From contig WQRX01000003.1 of NCBI GenBank assembly GCA_009786535.1, positions 2,325 to 66,324 of the forward strand: a stretch of DNA of 64,000 bases, written 5' to 3'. The stretch is from Defluviitaleaceae bacterium (GTDB taxonomy: Bacteria; Bacillota; Clostridia; Lachnospirales; WQUN01). The notes beneath the pieces were generated by a model, which did not search any database, was not told where the DNA came from, and saw only the letters and a program-made list of their open reading frames with translations. The translations under genes were made by a program, and so were the position numbers. This document shows, one piece after another, positions 9,240 to 18,656 of this stretch (position 1 is its first letter; each line of letters starts with the position of its first letter).

Positions 9240-10472
9240 ATGCAATCACACAACCCCGCTATTGAAATTCGTGTAGCCAAAGAAAGTGATATTGAAATTC
9301 TCGCAGAGGTTATGGCTACCAGCTTTTGTTACGACCCGGCCTTTACATGGATGACCGACAATCACACCGAGCGATTTGACGCTTTGGTTGGATTTTTTCG
9401 GGTGATGGTAAAGCACGGAATGAACATCGGCATTGTACATGCTGCAGAAATGAACAAAATCGAATTAGTGGGGGTAAGTATTTGGCTTCCGCATGATTCA
9501 TCCGACGAAAAAGTAGATGCAGAGATTGAAAAGGCAGTCGGCAATTTGACCGTGCAATTTGAACTGTTTGCCGACTTGCTGTCATCGTGTTATCCGCCCG
9601 CAACGCCGTATTTTCAGTTGATGGCGGTGGGGATTCACCCAAAAGTACACGGTATTGGCATTGGCAGCCAGTTGTTATGTGAACAATTAAAAGAATTTGA
9701 TAAGATGGGTATGCCTACTTACTTAGAAGCAAGCACTCGGCGCTCCTCCACCGGTATATACGAGCGCCTCAATTATCAGCCTGTGGGTGAAATTATACAT
9801 TTCCCCAATGATGCCGAGATATTTCCTATGTGGCGTATCGCGCAAGATACCGACACAGCCTTGCTTATTGATGATTCTAATGATGACAAAGAATATCCCA
9901 CCATAGACAGCATTATCCAATTTGGGAAGTACGATTGGCGAGTGTTGGACGTACAGCAGAATATGACGTTGTTATTATGCGATAAAGTGATTGAATCTCG
10001 AAAATATAATGAGCGATTTGAACCTGTATCGTGGGAAACTGCATCCCTTCGTAAATACTTAAACAACGAATTCTACCACACTTTCACCGATGAAGAAAAA
10101 GCACGAATTATGAATGTCAAAATTACAACATACAGCAATCCTTGGTTTGGGACAAACGAAGTAACGGAAACAATGGATAATGTGTTCCTGTTAGGAATTG
10201 ATGGTGTAGTAAAATATTTTGGTGACAGCAAGCAATTACGAAGCAGAAATGCTAATACAAAATATACAATTAGCGATCATTTTAATTGGGCAAGGAAGGC
10301 AGTAAATATGCAAGGAGAAGCAACAAATTGGTTATTGCGTTCACCGGGGAACAATCCTTGTTTTGTTATTAATGTTTCCAGTGATGGCAGAATTTCCGTA
10401 AGCGGTGATTTTGTGAACCGTGAAGGCTATCCGTATGGGGGGATTCGCCCTGCATTGTGGATAAAGGTATAG
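9240..10472 (+). CDS. GNAT-type N-acetyltransferase fused to a DUF6273 domain
   Basis: This 410-residue protein has two parts. Residues 1-205 form a GNAT domain with an acetyl-CoA loop (VHGIGIGSQLL near residues 138-150) and a later STGIYERLNY motif. Residues about 220-410 match DUF6273 by the pattern IQFGKYDWRVLD, WETASLRKYLN, VFLLG and the terminal GGIRPALWIKV. DUF6273 usually sits in cell-surface proteins, so its place behind a cytosolic acetyltransferase is odd. The ATG at 9240 follows AAGGACGGAAAGG, 13 bases after the chemoreceptor stop. Confidence 0.82.
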   Translation: MQSHNPAIEIRVAKESDIEILAEVMATSFCYDPAFTWMTDNHTERFDALVGFFRVMVKHGMNIGIVHAAEMNKIELVGVSIWLPHDSSDEKVDAEIEKAVGNLTVQFELFADLLSSCYPPATPYFQLMAVGIHPKVHGIGIGSQLLCEQLKEFDKMGMPTYLEASTRRSSTGIYERLNYQPVGEIIHFPNDAEIFPMWRIAQDTDTALLIDDSNDDKEYPTIDSIIQFGKYDWRVLDVQQNMTLLLCDKVIESRKYNERFEPVSWETASLRKYLNNEFYHTFTDEEKARIMNVKITTYSNPWFGTNEVTETMDNVFLLGIDGVVKYFGDSKQLRSRNANTKYTISDHFNWARKAVNMQGEATNWLLRSPGNNPCFVINVSSDGRISVSGDFVNREGYPYGGIRPALWIKV

Positions 10473-10474
10473 CC

Positions 10475-11752
10475 ATGCCAACTCCATATTTAATCAACAA
10501 AATCTCCAAAGCCGTATGGCCGTACACCAACCGTATTTTGCTGGGCGATTTAAATAACGACGGCATACTGGAAATGGTACTGCTGCAAGCGGATAACGAT
10601 ATTGACGACCGCTTCATTCCGCATCAGTTAACGTGCATTATGGCAGTGGACGTACACGGGCGCGAGTTATGGCGCGTGGGCGAGCCTAAGCGGGAAATGG
10701 GGAAAACGGGTTCGGACTTCCCCGCGCAGATATATGACATTGACGGCGACGGCGAAAACGAAGTGCTGTGCGTAATGGGGAAGAAATTCCTTGTGCTGGA
10801 GGGCAAAAGCGGCCGCGTAAAAGCCGAATACCCCCTACCCAACGAATACGCCCACGACTGTATTATTCTCGCCAACTTGGAGGGCGCGGACAAGCCCAAA
10901 AACGTAATTCTCAAAAACCGCTATCATAAAATGTGGGCGATGAACCACGACTTTTCGGTAAAGTGGACCTTTGAAGGCAACCCGGGGCATTTTCCGTACC
11001 CCTACGATATTAATAACGACGGCTATGACGAAATTATGGCGGGCTACGACCTGCTCGACCGTAACGGAAACATCTTGTGGAGCGTTAATCAGGACGGACA
11101 CGCGGATTGTATATTTGTGGCAGACTTATATGGCGACGGGCAACGCCAATTTGTGATTGGCGGAAGCACCACCGCTATCTACGATGCAAACGGCAAAGAA
11201 TTAGCGCGGTATGACGATTCAGTAGAAACCCAGCACATTGCGGTGGGCAAATTCCTGCCCGATGAAAAGGGTACGCAAATTGCTTGCCTTGACAGAATTA
11301 TCCGTGGCGACCAGGGGGCGATAAAGTCCGATGCACCCCAGCCAAAGGACGGTATTTTTCTGCTAAACAACCACGCGCAATTGCTTTGGAAAGAAGAACG
11401 CACCACCGCGGGTTGGCTTACTATTATCGAAACGCTAAGCAACTGGGACGATACAGGGCGCGACTATATCTTAGCGTATCGGCGGGGCGGCGGCATTAAA
11501 CCTACGCTGTACAGCGGGGAAATAAAAAACGGCGCATTAACCGCCGTTGCTACCTTCCCCACGGAAGGTTATGTTGTACACGCGCCCTTATTTGGCGACG
11601 GGCGCGAAGATGTGGTAATTTTCGACAGCGAAAACATTTATATATATTCCTCGGTAGAACGGGACTTGCAAAGCCTTCCCAAGCACGCGCCAAAGCCCCA
11701 ACCCAAGCGGCTTTATATGGCTACGCTGTATCCCGGGGATGAGCGGACGTAG
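10475..11752 (+). CDS. FG-GAP/VCBS-type beta-propeller protein related to PL11 lyases
   Basis: This 425-residue protein carries at least four calcium-loop turns of the D-x-N-x-D-G type (GDLNNDGILEMV, YDIDGDGENEVL, YDINNDGYDEIM, ADLYGDGQRQFV). These match the propeller blades of rhamnogalacturonan lyases. It lacks a signal peptide and the N-terminal segment of the lyase at 5130. It starts two bases after the GNAT stop codon, so the two are translationally linked. It may be a pectin-oligomer enzyme or binding protein. Catalytic residues cannot be assigned by eye. The 3' end overlaps the convergent MFS gene by 32 bases. Confidence 0.78.
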   Translation: MPTPYLINKISKAVWPYTNRILLGDLNNDGILEMVLLQADNDIDDRFIPHQLTCIMAVDVHGRELWRVGEPKREMGKTGSDFPAQIYDIDGDGENEVLCVMGKKFLVLEGKSGRVKAEYPLPNEYAHDCIILANLEGADKPKNVILKNRYHKMWAMNHDFSVKWTFEGNPGHFPYPYDINNDGYDEIMAGYDLLDRNGNILWSVNQDGHADCIFVADLYGDGQRQFVIGGSTTAIYDANGKELARYDDSVETQHIAVGKFLPDEKGTQIACLDRIIRGDQGAIKSDAPQPKDGIFLLNNHAQLLWKEERTTAGWLTIIETLSNWDDTGRDYILAYRRGGGIKPTLYSGEIKNGALTAVATFPTEGYVVHAPLFGDGREDVVIFDSENIYIYSSVERDLQSLPKHAPKPQPKRLYMATLYPGDERT

Positions 11753-13004
11753 TATGCTTGCCCCGCTCCATAAGCACCATCACACCCATGAGGACAAACA
11801 AGCCGATGCTCATCATAAAGGGCAGGCGGCGGCTGGTTTCCGACAATAGCCCCACCATATACCCAAAGGGGGTGGAAATACCCAGCATAATTACCGTTAA
11901 GAGTGCCATAATACGTGCGCGTTCCTGCGGGTCTACGTTAAGGATTACCAGCGAATCGCGCCGCGGAAGAAACAGCGCTGCGGCGCAGGCATCAATTGCC
12001 GTAAACAGGATTAACGGCAGTAACGCGCCAACGCCAAAGGTAAATGCTTCGTAGTATGTGCCGCCTAAATAGGAAATGGAAATAAGCAGAAAATGCCCGC
12101 TAATATATAACGTTAGCCCCGCAAGCATCACCCCATACAGCGGGAATTTGTTAAGCCTGTTCTGCAAGCCCAGAAAAAATACCAGCATTACCAACGCCCG
12201 CAATATAGGGAAAAGCCCTAAAAACTGCTCGGGCACGCCAAGGTCTTGCGTTACGTACAGCGCAAAAAAATTATTGCTGGCAATTTGCTGGATATTTAAC
12301 AAGGTAATAAGAATCAGCACCCGCACCGTTGCGGGTGTTTTTATAATTTGCAAAAATACGGTTCTGCATTGCAATGCCAACTGCCAAAGCGACACGCCCC
12401 GTGTTTCCTGCACGCGGACTGCGCCCTGTGCCGTCTCTTCCCCAAATTTGTAAAGGATAATAAACTTCGCCGTCATAGATATGGTAGCAAACATAAAAAG
12501 CACACGCATTACAGGAACAAGGCTGAACGCGCCAATAAAATACATAGAAACAGGCGCGAAGAAAACCGCCGTCAACCCCGCGATATACACCCAGTTATAC
12601 AGCTTAACAATTTTTTCCGCCTCTACGTCTTCTACCAGAAGGCACTGCCACGACGTTTCGCTTACACGCCAAACGGAATTAAATATCGCCGCAACCAGAA
12701 ACCAGCGAAAATCCTGTGCAAACGCCCATATAGCAGTGGGGACGCTCCACGCAAGCAAATCGGCAATAACCGTGGTGCGCCGCCGCCCAAATTTGTCAGA
12801 TAACACGCCCCCGAGAAAAGCCGTAATCATTTGCAAGAAAAAACCCACGGAAACAAGCAAACCTATGTCGGTATCGCTTAGTCCAAGGGCAGCCATAAAC
12901 AACGTAAAAAACGGCGCATACAAATTAAAGGGAATACCCCACAGCGGCTCGGTAAGAATGCACCAGCGAGGGTTGGCTTTTAACGCCATAATCTCCTTGC
13001 GCAA
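11721..13004 (-). CDS. MFS transporter
   Basis: This 427-residue protein has about 12 hydrophobic helices and the major-facilitator loop signature after helix 2 (GGVLSDKFGRRRTTV near residues 65-80). The substrate is unknown. The start is uncertain. A TTG at 13004 sits just after the stop of the YbbR gene. The ATG at 12989 fits the conserved N-terminus (MALKANPRW), but its AAGGAG lies only three bases upstream. It is probably co-transcribed with the cdaR-like gene just upstream, and its 3' end overlaps the convergent propeller gene. Confidence 0.88.
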   Translation of the reverse strand: MRKEIMALKANPRWCILTEPLWGIPFNLYAPFFTLFMAALGLSDTDIGLLVSVGFFLQMITAFLGGVLSDKFGRRRTTVIADLLAWSVPTAIWAFAQDFRWFLVAAIFNSVWRVSETSWQCLLVEDVEAEKIVKLYNWVYIAGLTAVFFAPVSMYFIGAFSLVPVMRVLFMFATISMTAKFIILYKFGEETAQGAVRVQETRGVSLWQLALQCRTVFLQIIKTPATVRVLILITLLNIQQIASNNFFALYVTQDLGVPEQFLGLFPILRALVMLVFFLGLQNRLNKFPLYGVMLAGLTLYISGHFLLISISYLGGTYYEAFTFGVGALLPLILFTAIDACAAALFLPRRDSLVILNVDPQERARIMALLTVIMLGISTPFGYMVGLLSETSRRLPFMMSIGLFVLMGVMVLMERGKHTTSAHPRDTA

Positions 13005-13006
13005 GG

Positions 13007-14437
13007 TTACTCGTCCTCGGGGGGTAAGTCGTCTTCTACAATATTTTCATCGGGTTCAACGGGGTCGAGAATATCGGGGGGGTCATCGGGTTCAACGGGG
13101 TCGGGAATATCGGGGGGCAAGTCGGGGTCGGGTACGTAGATAGGGGGTTCGACCTCATCATTATTGCCGTTGGGGGCGGCGGGCTCGTGTATTTGTACTT
13201 CCAACGCAGGCGGGTTGCCTACCAAGCGAATACCCGCGGGTAAAATTACTTGTAACGGTACGCGGTGCGTACCAATGGGTAACCCACGCAAATTCATATG
13301 CACGGTAATATCGTTTGCGGTAAGCCCCGCAATAACAGACGCGGCACCGCTGGCGCGAATGGTAACATTGCTTGGGTCGTTTAGCACCGTATATTGTGCA
13401 TAACCAAATACGCCGATATTCCCGCGCGAAATGGTAAACGTACCCTCGCGTATCGGCTCTACGGTAACGTGTAAATACGCGCCCAGCATTTCACCCTGTG
13501 CGAGGTGTATGCCTTCCGGTAAAAATTCCGCAATGGCGATTACACGTTCAAAATTTTCGTTTTCGCCTTCTAAGTTAAAGGCGGGGGCAATGTGCTCCAC
13601 CTGAGCCAGTCGGTCTGCCGTGCCCACAATATACACCGCATCGGGAATGGTAAAAATATCGGCGACGGCAAAGCCCGACGCAAGGGTTCCCGTAATTTCG
13701 GGCATAATTAACGCGCGCTGTATGGGGAAAACTTCGATGCTTAACGTGGTTTCGGTAACGCTGAATTCCAGCCGGTCGTTCATCTCATTGCCTTCGATGT
13801 CGTATGCGATTAACCTTGCTATGCGGGTGGTGCTTTCCGTAAGACCGTGCAGCTCGGCAATGACCTGCACCCGCACTACTTGGTCAATTACCGAACGCGC
13901 CCCAATAAGGGTAACAAAATTATTTGCGGGCGTAATGCTTTGCAGCTCTACCCCTGCGCCCACCGCGCCAATGCCTGCAATTTCCACAGGGAAGGTCATG
14001 CGTACATGTGCGTCAAGCACCACGGTAACTTCTTGGGGTGTGATATGCAGTAAGTTAAAGCCGTAGGGCAAATTTACGCTTACGGGCAATAATAATTCAA
14101 TCGGCTCGGTTGCGTTATGCACGTCGCGCCCCACCACGGCGCGGAAGTCGATGCTTGAGCGAATAAGCATTTCGTTTTGCAAATTATGATAACTCTCGGG
14201 CGCGCGCACGCCCACAATAACCTGCTTGGAGAAGATATCGTCGTTTAATACCACTACATTTTCGTTATACAAAATGGCGTAGTTGTCTAACGAAAGCTGG
14301 CTTTGGTAGCTGCGGTTTTGCTCGGGGTCAAGCACCGCCATGCTCACCAACCAAAGAATCACCGACAAGCCTACGGCAAGCAGCTTCCATTGTAAGTCGG
14401 TGTAAAAAAAGGCTAGAATTTTTTTTATTAGGCTCAT
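13007..14437 (-). CDS. cdaR: YbbR-domain protein, CdaA regulator
   Basis: This 476-residue protein has one N-terminal membrane helix (residues 15-35, KLLAVGLSVILWLVSM) and four YbbR-type beta domains outside the membrane. It ends in an acidic, proline-rich tail with two copies of a 12-residue repeat (DPVEPDDPPDIL-like), encoded by a 36-bp tandem repeat at 13047-13118. In Bacillota CdaR modulates the adjacent diadenylate cyclase. Here it starts two bases from the cdaA stop codon. The ATG at 14437 has GCAGGGGTAG upstream. An in-frame alternative 29 codons earlier would lie inside cdaA and has no site. Confidence 0.9.
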   Translation of the reverse strand: MSLIKKILAFFYTDLQWKLLAVGLSVILWLVSMAVLDPEQNRSYQSQLSLDNYAILYNENVVVLNDDIFSKQVIVGVRAPESYHNLQNEMLIRSSIDFRAVVGRDVHNATEPIELLLPVSVNLPYGFNLLHITPQEVTVVLDAHVRMTFPVEIAGIGAVGAGVELQSITPANNFVTLIGARSVIDQVVRVQVIAELHGLTESTTRIARLIAYDIEGNEMNDRLEFSVTETTLSIEVFPIQRALIMPEITGTLASGFAVADIFTIPDAVYIVGTADRLAQVEHIAPAFNLEGENENFERVIAIAEFLPEGIHLAQGEMLGAYLHVTVEPIREGTFTISRGNIGVFGYAQYTVLNDPSNVTIRASGAASVIAGLTANDITVHMNLRGLPIGTHRVPLQVILPAGIRLVGNPPALEVQIHEPAAPNGNNDEVEPPIYVPDPDLPPDIPDPVEPDDPPDILDPVEPDENIVEDDLPPEDE

Positions 14438-14438
14438 G

Positions 14439-15281
14439 CTATCTACCCCTGCGGAATGGGTTGAAGGATTTTTTATTCTGCTTGCCGTACATAAGCATAT
14501 CGCGCACGGCAGATTCGTTGACATTGCGCGTAATTGCGCCGTTTATGGTAACGGAGATATTGCCCGTTTCTTCCGAAACGACGACTACCCGCGCGTCGGA
14601 CGCTTCGCTCACGCCAATGGCGGCGCGGTGGCGTGTACCTAAGTCGCTGTCTTGGTGCTCTACCGTAAGCGGCAAAATACACGACGCCGCAGAAATTCGG
14701 TTACCGCGGATAATCACCGCCCCGTCATGCAGCGGGGTGTTTTTTTCGAAGATATTTAGCAGCAAATTGGCGCTTACTTGCGCGTCAATAGGCGTGCCTT
14801 CGCGCTCGTATTCGCCAAGGTCAATATCCTGCTCTACTACAATAAGTGCGCCCGTGCGTACTTTTGCCATGGCTTGCACAGCCTTTACAATTTCGTTTAC
14901 GGTGCGCACGCCCGTATGGCTGCGCACTTCGTCCTCGCTTTTAAAGGAAGCAAGGTATTTACCGCGCCCAATTTGCTCAAGGGCTTTGCGCAGCTCCGGC
15001 TGGAACAGGATAACAATAACCACAAGCCCCATGGCGTAGGCGTTTTGCACCAGCCACATAAGGGCATACAAATTAAATATTTGCGCCAAAATAGCAAGGA
15101 GCACAATAAACGCAATGCCGCGCAAAAGCACCCACGCGTGGGTGCGGCGTATCCAGCGTAAAATCATATACAAAACACAGGCAACGATGAGAATGTCAAT
15201 AATCTCAAAGATGCCTATTTGGGGGACGGTTATGGGCTGAATATCCGTATATTCAACAATCCAACGGGTGATGCCGGTCAT
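14439..15281 (-). CDS. cdaA: Diadenylate cyclase CdaA (c-di-AMP synthase)
   Basis: This 280-residue protein makes c-di-AMP from two ATP. Three N-terminal membrane helices (about residues 25-95) are followed by a DAC domain. Both signature motifs are intact: DGAVIIRGNRI near residue 182 and GTRHRAAIG near residue 218. The length matches the family. Membrane-protein genes lie upstream and cdaR downstream, with gaps of only a few bases, so all four genes form one leftward operon. Confidence 0.96.
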   Translation of the reverse strand: MTGITRWIVEYTDIQPITVPQIGIFEIIDILIVACVLYMILRWIRRTHAWVLLRGIAFIVLLAILAQIFNLYALMWLVQNAYAMGLVVIVILFQPELRKALEQIGRGKYLASFKSEDEVRSHTGVRTVNEIVKAVQAMAKVRTGALIVVEQDIDLGEYEREGTPIDAQVSANLLLNIFEKNTPLHDGAVIIRGNRISAASCILPLTVEHQDSDLGTRHRAAIGVSEASDARVVVVSEETGNISVTINGAITRNVNESAVRDMLMYGKQNKKSFNPFRRGR

Positions 15282-15284
15282 GTA

Positions 15285-16376
15285 TTACTCCTCGGGGCGG
15301 GGGCGTGGTTTTGGGCGGGGCGGTTCCGCCCGCGGGGCGGGCGGGCGTGTTCCGCCCGGGCGGGTCAATGGACGTTCGCGTTCCGCAGGGGGTGAGGGTG
15401 CTTCTTCTTGCACGGGGCGCGGACGGCGTGCCTTGGGGCGCGCTACAACTACCTTAGGTACAATGCGCACATGGTAGTAATTATCGTCGTCCTCGAACTG
15501 TACGGATTCGGCACGGTTATAATCCAGTACCGAATCAAAAAACCGCACAAGCATAGCCAAAATTCCGCTGATAATCGTCCAAATAATCACCGAACCGATG
15601 GAAATGGTATCGCTCGCCACCATTACCGACATGATAAAACCGAAAATGAGCATTACACAGCCCAAGCCTATTGCCACCTCTTTGGCAAAGTCGATGGCCT
15701 GACGGCTTGCAACATGCACCAGAATAATTACCAGCGCAAATACAACGGCGGCAATCAGCCATTCCGAAAGCGCCAGGCTGGAAATAAGCGTGGCATATAC
15801 ATCGCTAAAAATTTCGGGCAGCAGGGAGGGTAGGTCTGTAAGTTCTACATCTACCAGCGTTGCCTGCGGCTGCATAAGGTCGTTTACTACAGGAATTTTC
15901 GCGTTTAAAAAAACGCCAATCGTCACGGGAATAATTGCCGTTACGGGGAAGTACAGCCCCACCAGCAGCGGAATTAGATACGGCACATTAAATTGATATG
16001 CAATAATGGTGAAAATAATAAGAAAGCTTTCCCTTGGCGCCATACGCGCGTAAAACAGGAAAATAAAGAGCAAGAATAAAAATACAATTGCAGCAAGCTC
16101 CACCGTGGCGGAAACCTGTACCGTTATTGTAACAATAATCAGCAGCCAGCTTAAATTGACAGGCATAACGGTAAAGAGCAACGCAAAAAGCCACGCCACC
16201 AACGTAGATGCCATGGTTTCGGTATAATCGGCTAAGGCGGGATGTACATGCCCAATGCCGATAATACGGGTAAAAATAAATAAACCTAAGAAAAATTTTA
16301 ACCCCGGTAGGATAAATACCTCTAACCGTTTGTAGAGTTTAATCAGGGTTTCGCGGGCGAGCAGTATCGGTTCCAT
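15285..16376 (-). CDS. Polytopic membrane protein in the cdaA operon, unknown function
   Basis: This 363-residue protein has about eight to ten hydrophobic helices between residues 20 and 300. A charged cytosolic tail of arginine and proline repeats (RPKPRPRPEE end) follows. The start at 16376 overlaps the end of the preceding gene by 38 bases, which suggests coupled translation. It ends three bases before cdaA. No family is recognised with confidence. Its place suggests a role in envelope or osmotic physiology controlled by c-di-AMP. Confidence 0.75.
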   Translation of the reverse strand: MEPILLARETLIKLYKRLEVFILPGLKFFLGLFIFTRIIGIGHVHPALADYTETMASTLVAWLFALLFTVMPVNLSWLLIIVTITVQVSATVELAAIVFLFLLFIFLFYARMAPRESFLIIFTIIAYQFNVPYLIPLLVGLYFPVTAIIPVTIGVFLNAKIPVVNDLMQPQATLVDVELTDLPSLLPEIFSDVYATLISSLALSEWLIAAVVFALVIILVHVASRQAIDFAKEVAIGLGCVMLIFGFIMSVMVASDTISIGSVIIWTIISGILAMLVRFFDSVLDYNRAESVQFEDDDNYYHVRIVPKVVVARPKARRPRPVQEEAPSPPAERERPLTRPGGTRPPAPRAEPPRPKPRPRPEE

Positions 16377-17004
16377 CGGGTTCTTCTTTGCTCCTTTGGG
16401 CGGGGCGCGTCGTAGGCGGGAAGGGATTTTTGTAAACAGGCGGGGCAAGGGGTAATGTTTCTACCCGTCGGGTGCGGGCAAGGTCTTCGTCTTCGTCGTT
16501 TTCTGTTTCATCTATTACGGGGCGGCGTAAGGGGCGGGGCGGGCGCGGGGGTCGTTTTTCCACTTCGTTTTCCGCATCTTCCTGCGCCTTTTCGTGCGCG
16601 GCTTTTTTAGCGCGCTCATTAATTCGTTCCAACTGGCGCACCAGCGCGTGGTAGCGGGTTAAACGTTTTTGCACCAAATAATATTCCCGCGTGCCTTGAA
16701 TCGTACCAATTAACGAATACACCGCAAGTATTGCCAGTATAAAAAAAATAGAATCCGTAATATAGACAGAAAAATCAATATCAAACAAATCTGCTATGGC
16801 AAAAAGCTCGTCTTCCATCAGCAAATTACGCGCCCAATAGAGCAGCAGTAAAATAAACCCGCCAAAGCCTACGGCAAAGCGCGTTGCAAGATTTTTGCGG
16901 TAAATATAATCATGGCGGAAATAATCGTTAGCAATTTGGTCGGCTGCACCCTCGTGCTTGTCGTACAGCGCCAGCTGTGTCATAACGATAATCTTTTGTT
17001 GCAT
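16339..17004 (-). CDS. Membrane protein with two helices and a proline-rich acidic tail
   Basis: This 221-residue protein has two membrane segments (about residues 40-60 and 78-100), then a coiled coil (LVQKRLTRYHALVRQLERI) and a low-complexity charged and proline-rich tail. The ATG at 17004 has an ideal GCGGAGGTCAT upstream. It is the first gene of the leftward operon that leads to cdaA and cdaR. A small hairpin (arms ATGGCGA/TCGCCAT, 17025-17049) lies just upstream. Function is unknown. Confidence 0.75.
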   Translation of the reverse strand: MQQKIIVMTQLALYDKHEGAADQIANDYFRHDYIYRKNLATRFAVGFGGFILLLLYWARNLLMEDELFAIADLFDIDFSVYITDSIFFILAILAVYSLIGTIQGTREYYLVQKRLTRYHALVRQLERINERAKKAAHEKAQEDAENEVEKRPPRPPRPLRRPVIDETENDEDEDLARTRRVETLPLAPPVYKNPFPPTTRPAQRSKEEPDGTDTARPRNPD

Positions 17005-17152
17005 ATGACCTCCGCTACGCATTTTATGGCGATCCTAAAATGTCGCCATTACGGGAAATTAAGGGCATTATACCTTGCAAGCATTTAACATGCAATGTTA
17101 GACTGGGTATGTGAAGCAGATTGAAGCCTTGACCGTAACAGGGGGCCTAAAA

Positions 17153-17725
17153 TTGATTAAGTTATATCTGAATGTTTTCCTCGCGTTTTTCCGCAGCGGG
17201 ATGCTGTGCTGGGGGGGTGGACCTGCGTCTATCCCCTTTGTACGGCGCGAAGTGGTTGTGCGGTATAAATGGATGGACGATGCCGCCTTTGCCGAGGTGG
17301 TTGCCGTTGGCAACGCCCTTCCCGGGCCGATTAATACAAAAATGGCGGGGTATATTGGGTATCGGGTTGGGGGCATTGGCGGCTTGCTTACGGGAATGCT
17401 TGGCATGGTTGTACCCACGGCGGTACTGATGGTGGTATTACTTTCCACCCTTGCGCATTTTTCGGAGGAAGCGTGGGCGCAGGGCATGACCCGCGCAATG
17501 GTACCCGTGGTAGGCGTAATGATGGCAGTTATGGCGTGGCAATTTATCGCCATTGCCGCCAAGGATTTGGGCTGGAAAGTAACGGCCGCCCATAGCGTTG
17601 TTGTGTTTGCATTATTTTGGTTCTTGGGCTTGCACCCCGCACTTGTGCTTGGGGGGTTATTTTTATGGGCGTTTATCGGCGATTGGGTAATAGGTTTGTT
17701 TAAGCGGAAGGAGGATACCCCATGA
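17153..17725 (+). CDS. Chromate transporter family protein, N-terminal-half type
   Basis: This 190-residue protein is one half of a split ChrA-type transporter. The family motif appears twice over the pair: here FFRSGMLCWGGGPASIPF and the GNALPGPINTKMAGYIGY segment. I place the start at the TTG at 17153 because ACAGGGGG lies seven bases upstream. A GTG at 17111 has no site. It overlaps the second half by four bases (ATGA), as expected for partners in one complex. Many such proteins transport anions other than chromate. Confidence 0.88.
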   Translation: MIKLYLNVFLAFFRSGMLCWGGGPASIPFVRREVVVRYKWMDDAAFAEVVAVGNALPGPINTKMAGYIGYRVGGIGGLLTGMLGMVVPTAVLMVVLLSTLAHFSEEAWAQGMTRAMVPVVGVMMAVMAWQFIAIAAKDLGWKVTAAHSVVVFALFWFLGLHPALVLGGLFLWAFIGDWVIGLFKRKEDTP

Positions 17726-18252
17726 TTTATTTGGAATTATTGTGGGTATTTTTTATCGCCAACCTTCTGGGTTATGGCGGCGGTCCTTCGATTATCCCCC
17801 TCATTGAGCATGAAACCGTGTACGTATTTGGCTGGCTCACGGAATACGAATTTGCCGAGGTGCTTGCCATGGGTAATGCCCTGCCCGGTCCGATTGCGCC
17901 AAAAATGGCGGCGTTTATCGGTTATGCACAAGCGGGGCTTGCAGGGGCAAGCGTTGCGGTACTTGCTACGGTTGTACCTTCCCTTGTGCTAATGCTTGCG
18001 CTAATGGGCTTACTTACACGCTATAAAGACGCGCCTCAGGTAAAGCGGCTTACGGTATACATTCGCCCTACCATTGCCGTATTGCTGGCGGATATTGTGG
18101 TGCGTAACTTTATTGTTGCATGGCATGGAATTGGTTGGTTACACTTACTTATCTTAGGTGGGGTAAGCTTGCTTTGCCTCACGAAATTGAAAGTACACCC
18201 CGCGTTAATGGTGGCGGGGGCGTTGGTGTACGGGGCGTTGGTGCTGGGGTGA
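17722..18252 (+). CDS. Chromate transporter family protein, second half
   Basis: This 176-residue membrane protein is homologous to its upstream partner, with LGYGGGPSIIPLIEHE and GNALPGPIAPKMAAFIGY matching the same motif. The two short proteins probably form a heterodimer. The start overlaps the upstream stop, and a GGAAGGAGG-type site lies before it. The stop overlaps the next start (TGATG). Confidence 0.9.
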   Translation: MIYLELLWVFFIANLLGYGGGPSIIPLIEHETVYVFGWLTEYEFAEVLAMGNALPGPIAPKMAAFIGYAQAGLAGASVAVLATVVPSLVLMLALMGLLTRYKDAPQVKRLTVYIRPTIAVLLADIVVRNFIVAWHGIGWLHLLILGGVSLLCLTKLKVHPALMVAGALVYGALVLG

Positions 18253-18656
18253 TGCGGTGGGGCTTTAATTGGAAATACTTCATAGCGACGGTTATTTTAT
18301 TTATAATTATTATTGCCATTGCGTTATTTATTGAGACGGGTTTTATCCGCAACCATTTTGGCGACGTAATAATTGTGGTGTTTATCTTTTCTTTTATCCG
18401 TATTTTTGTGCGTAACGAATGGTCGTGGCTGTGGCTTGGCATATTTGTCTTTGCGGCCTTCGTAGAAGTGATGCAATTTTTTGGGTTGGTGTATTTGCTG
18501 GGGTTGGGAGAGGTGCAATGGGCGCGGGTGATGATTGGCGTCACTTTTGACCCTTGGGATATTGTGATGTATTTTGTAGGCGCCTTGGTGGTGCTTGCCT
18601 TTGAACGCTTGCAACGCCGACGCGGAAAACCTAAAGGAAATGAGGAAGTCCTGTGA
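18252..18656 (+). CDS. DUF2809 family membrane protein
   Basis: This 134-residue protein has four hydrophobic helices. The pattern resembles DUF2809: GDVIIVVFIFSFIR, then the VEVMQFFGLVYLLGL segment and DPWDIVMYFVGALV. The start ATG overlaps the stop of the chromate-transporter half (TGATG), and its end overlaps the transglycosylase start (GTGA), so four genes form a tight operon. Function is unknown. Confidence 0.8.
   Translation: MRWGFNWKYFIATVILFIIIIAIALFIETGFIRNHFGDVIIVVFIFSFIRIFVRNEWSWLWLGIFVFAAFVEVMQFFGLVYLLGLGEVQWARVMIGVTFDPWDIVMYFVGALVVLAFERLQRRRGKPKGNEEVL

Noticed and set aside
12348-13143. Rightward frames across the MFS gene
   Set aside because: They are antisense to a clear 12-helix transporter and have low-complexity sequence.
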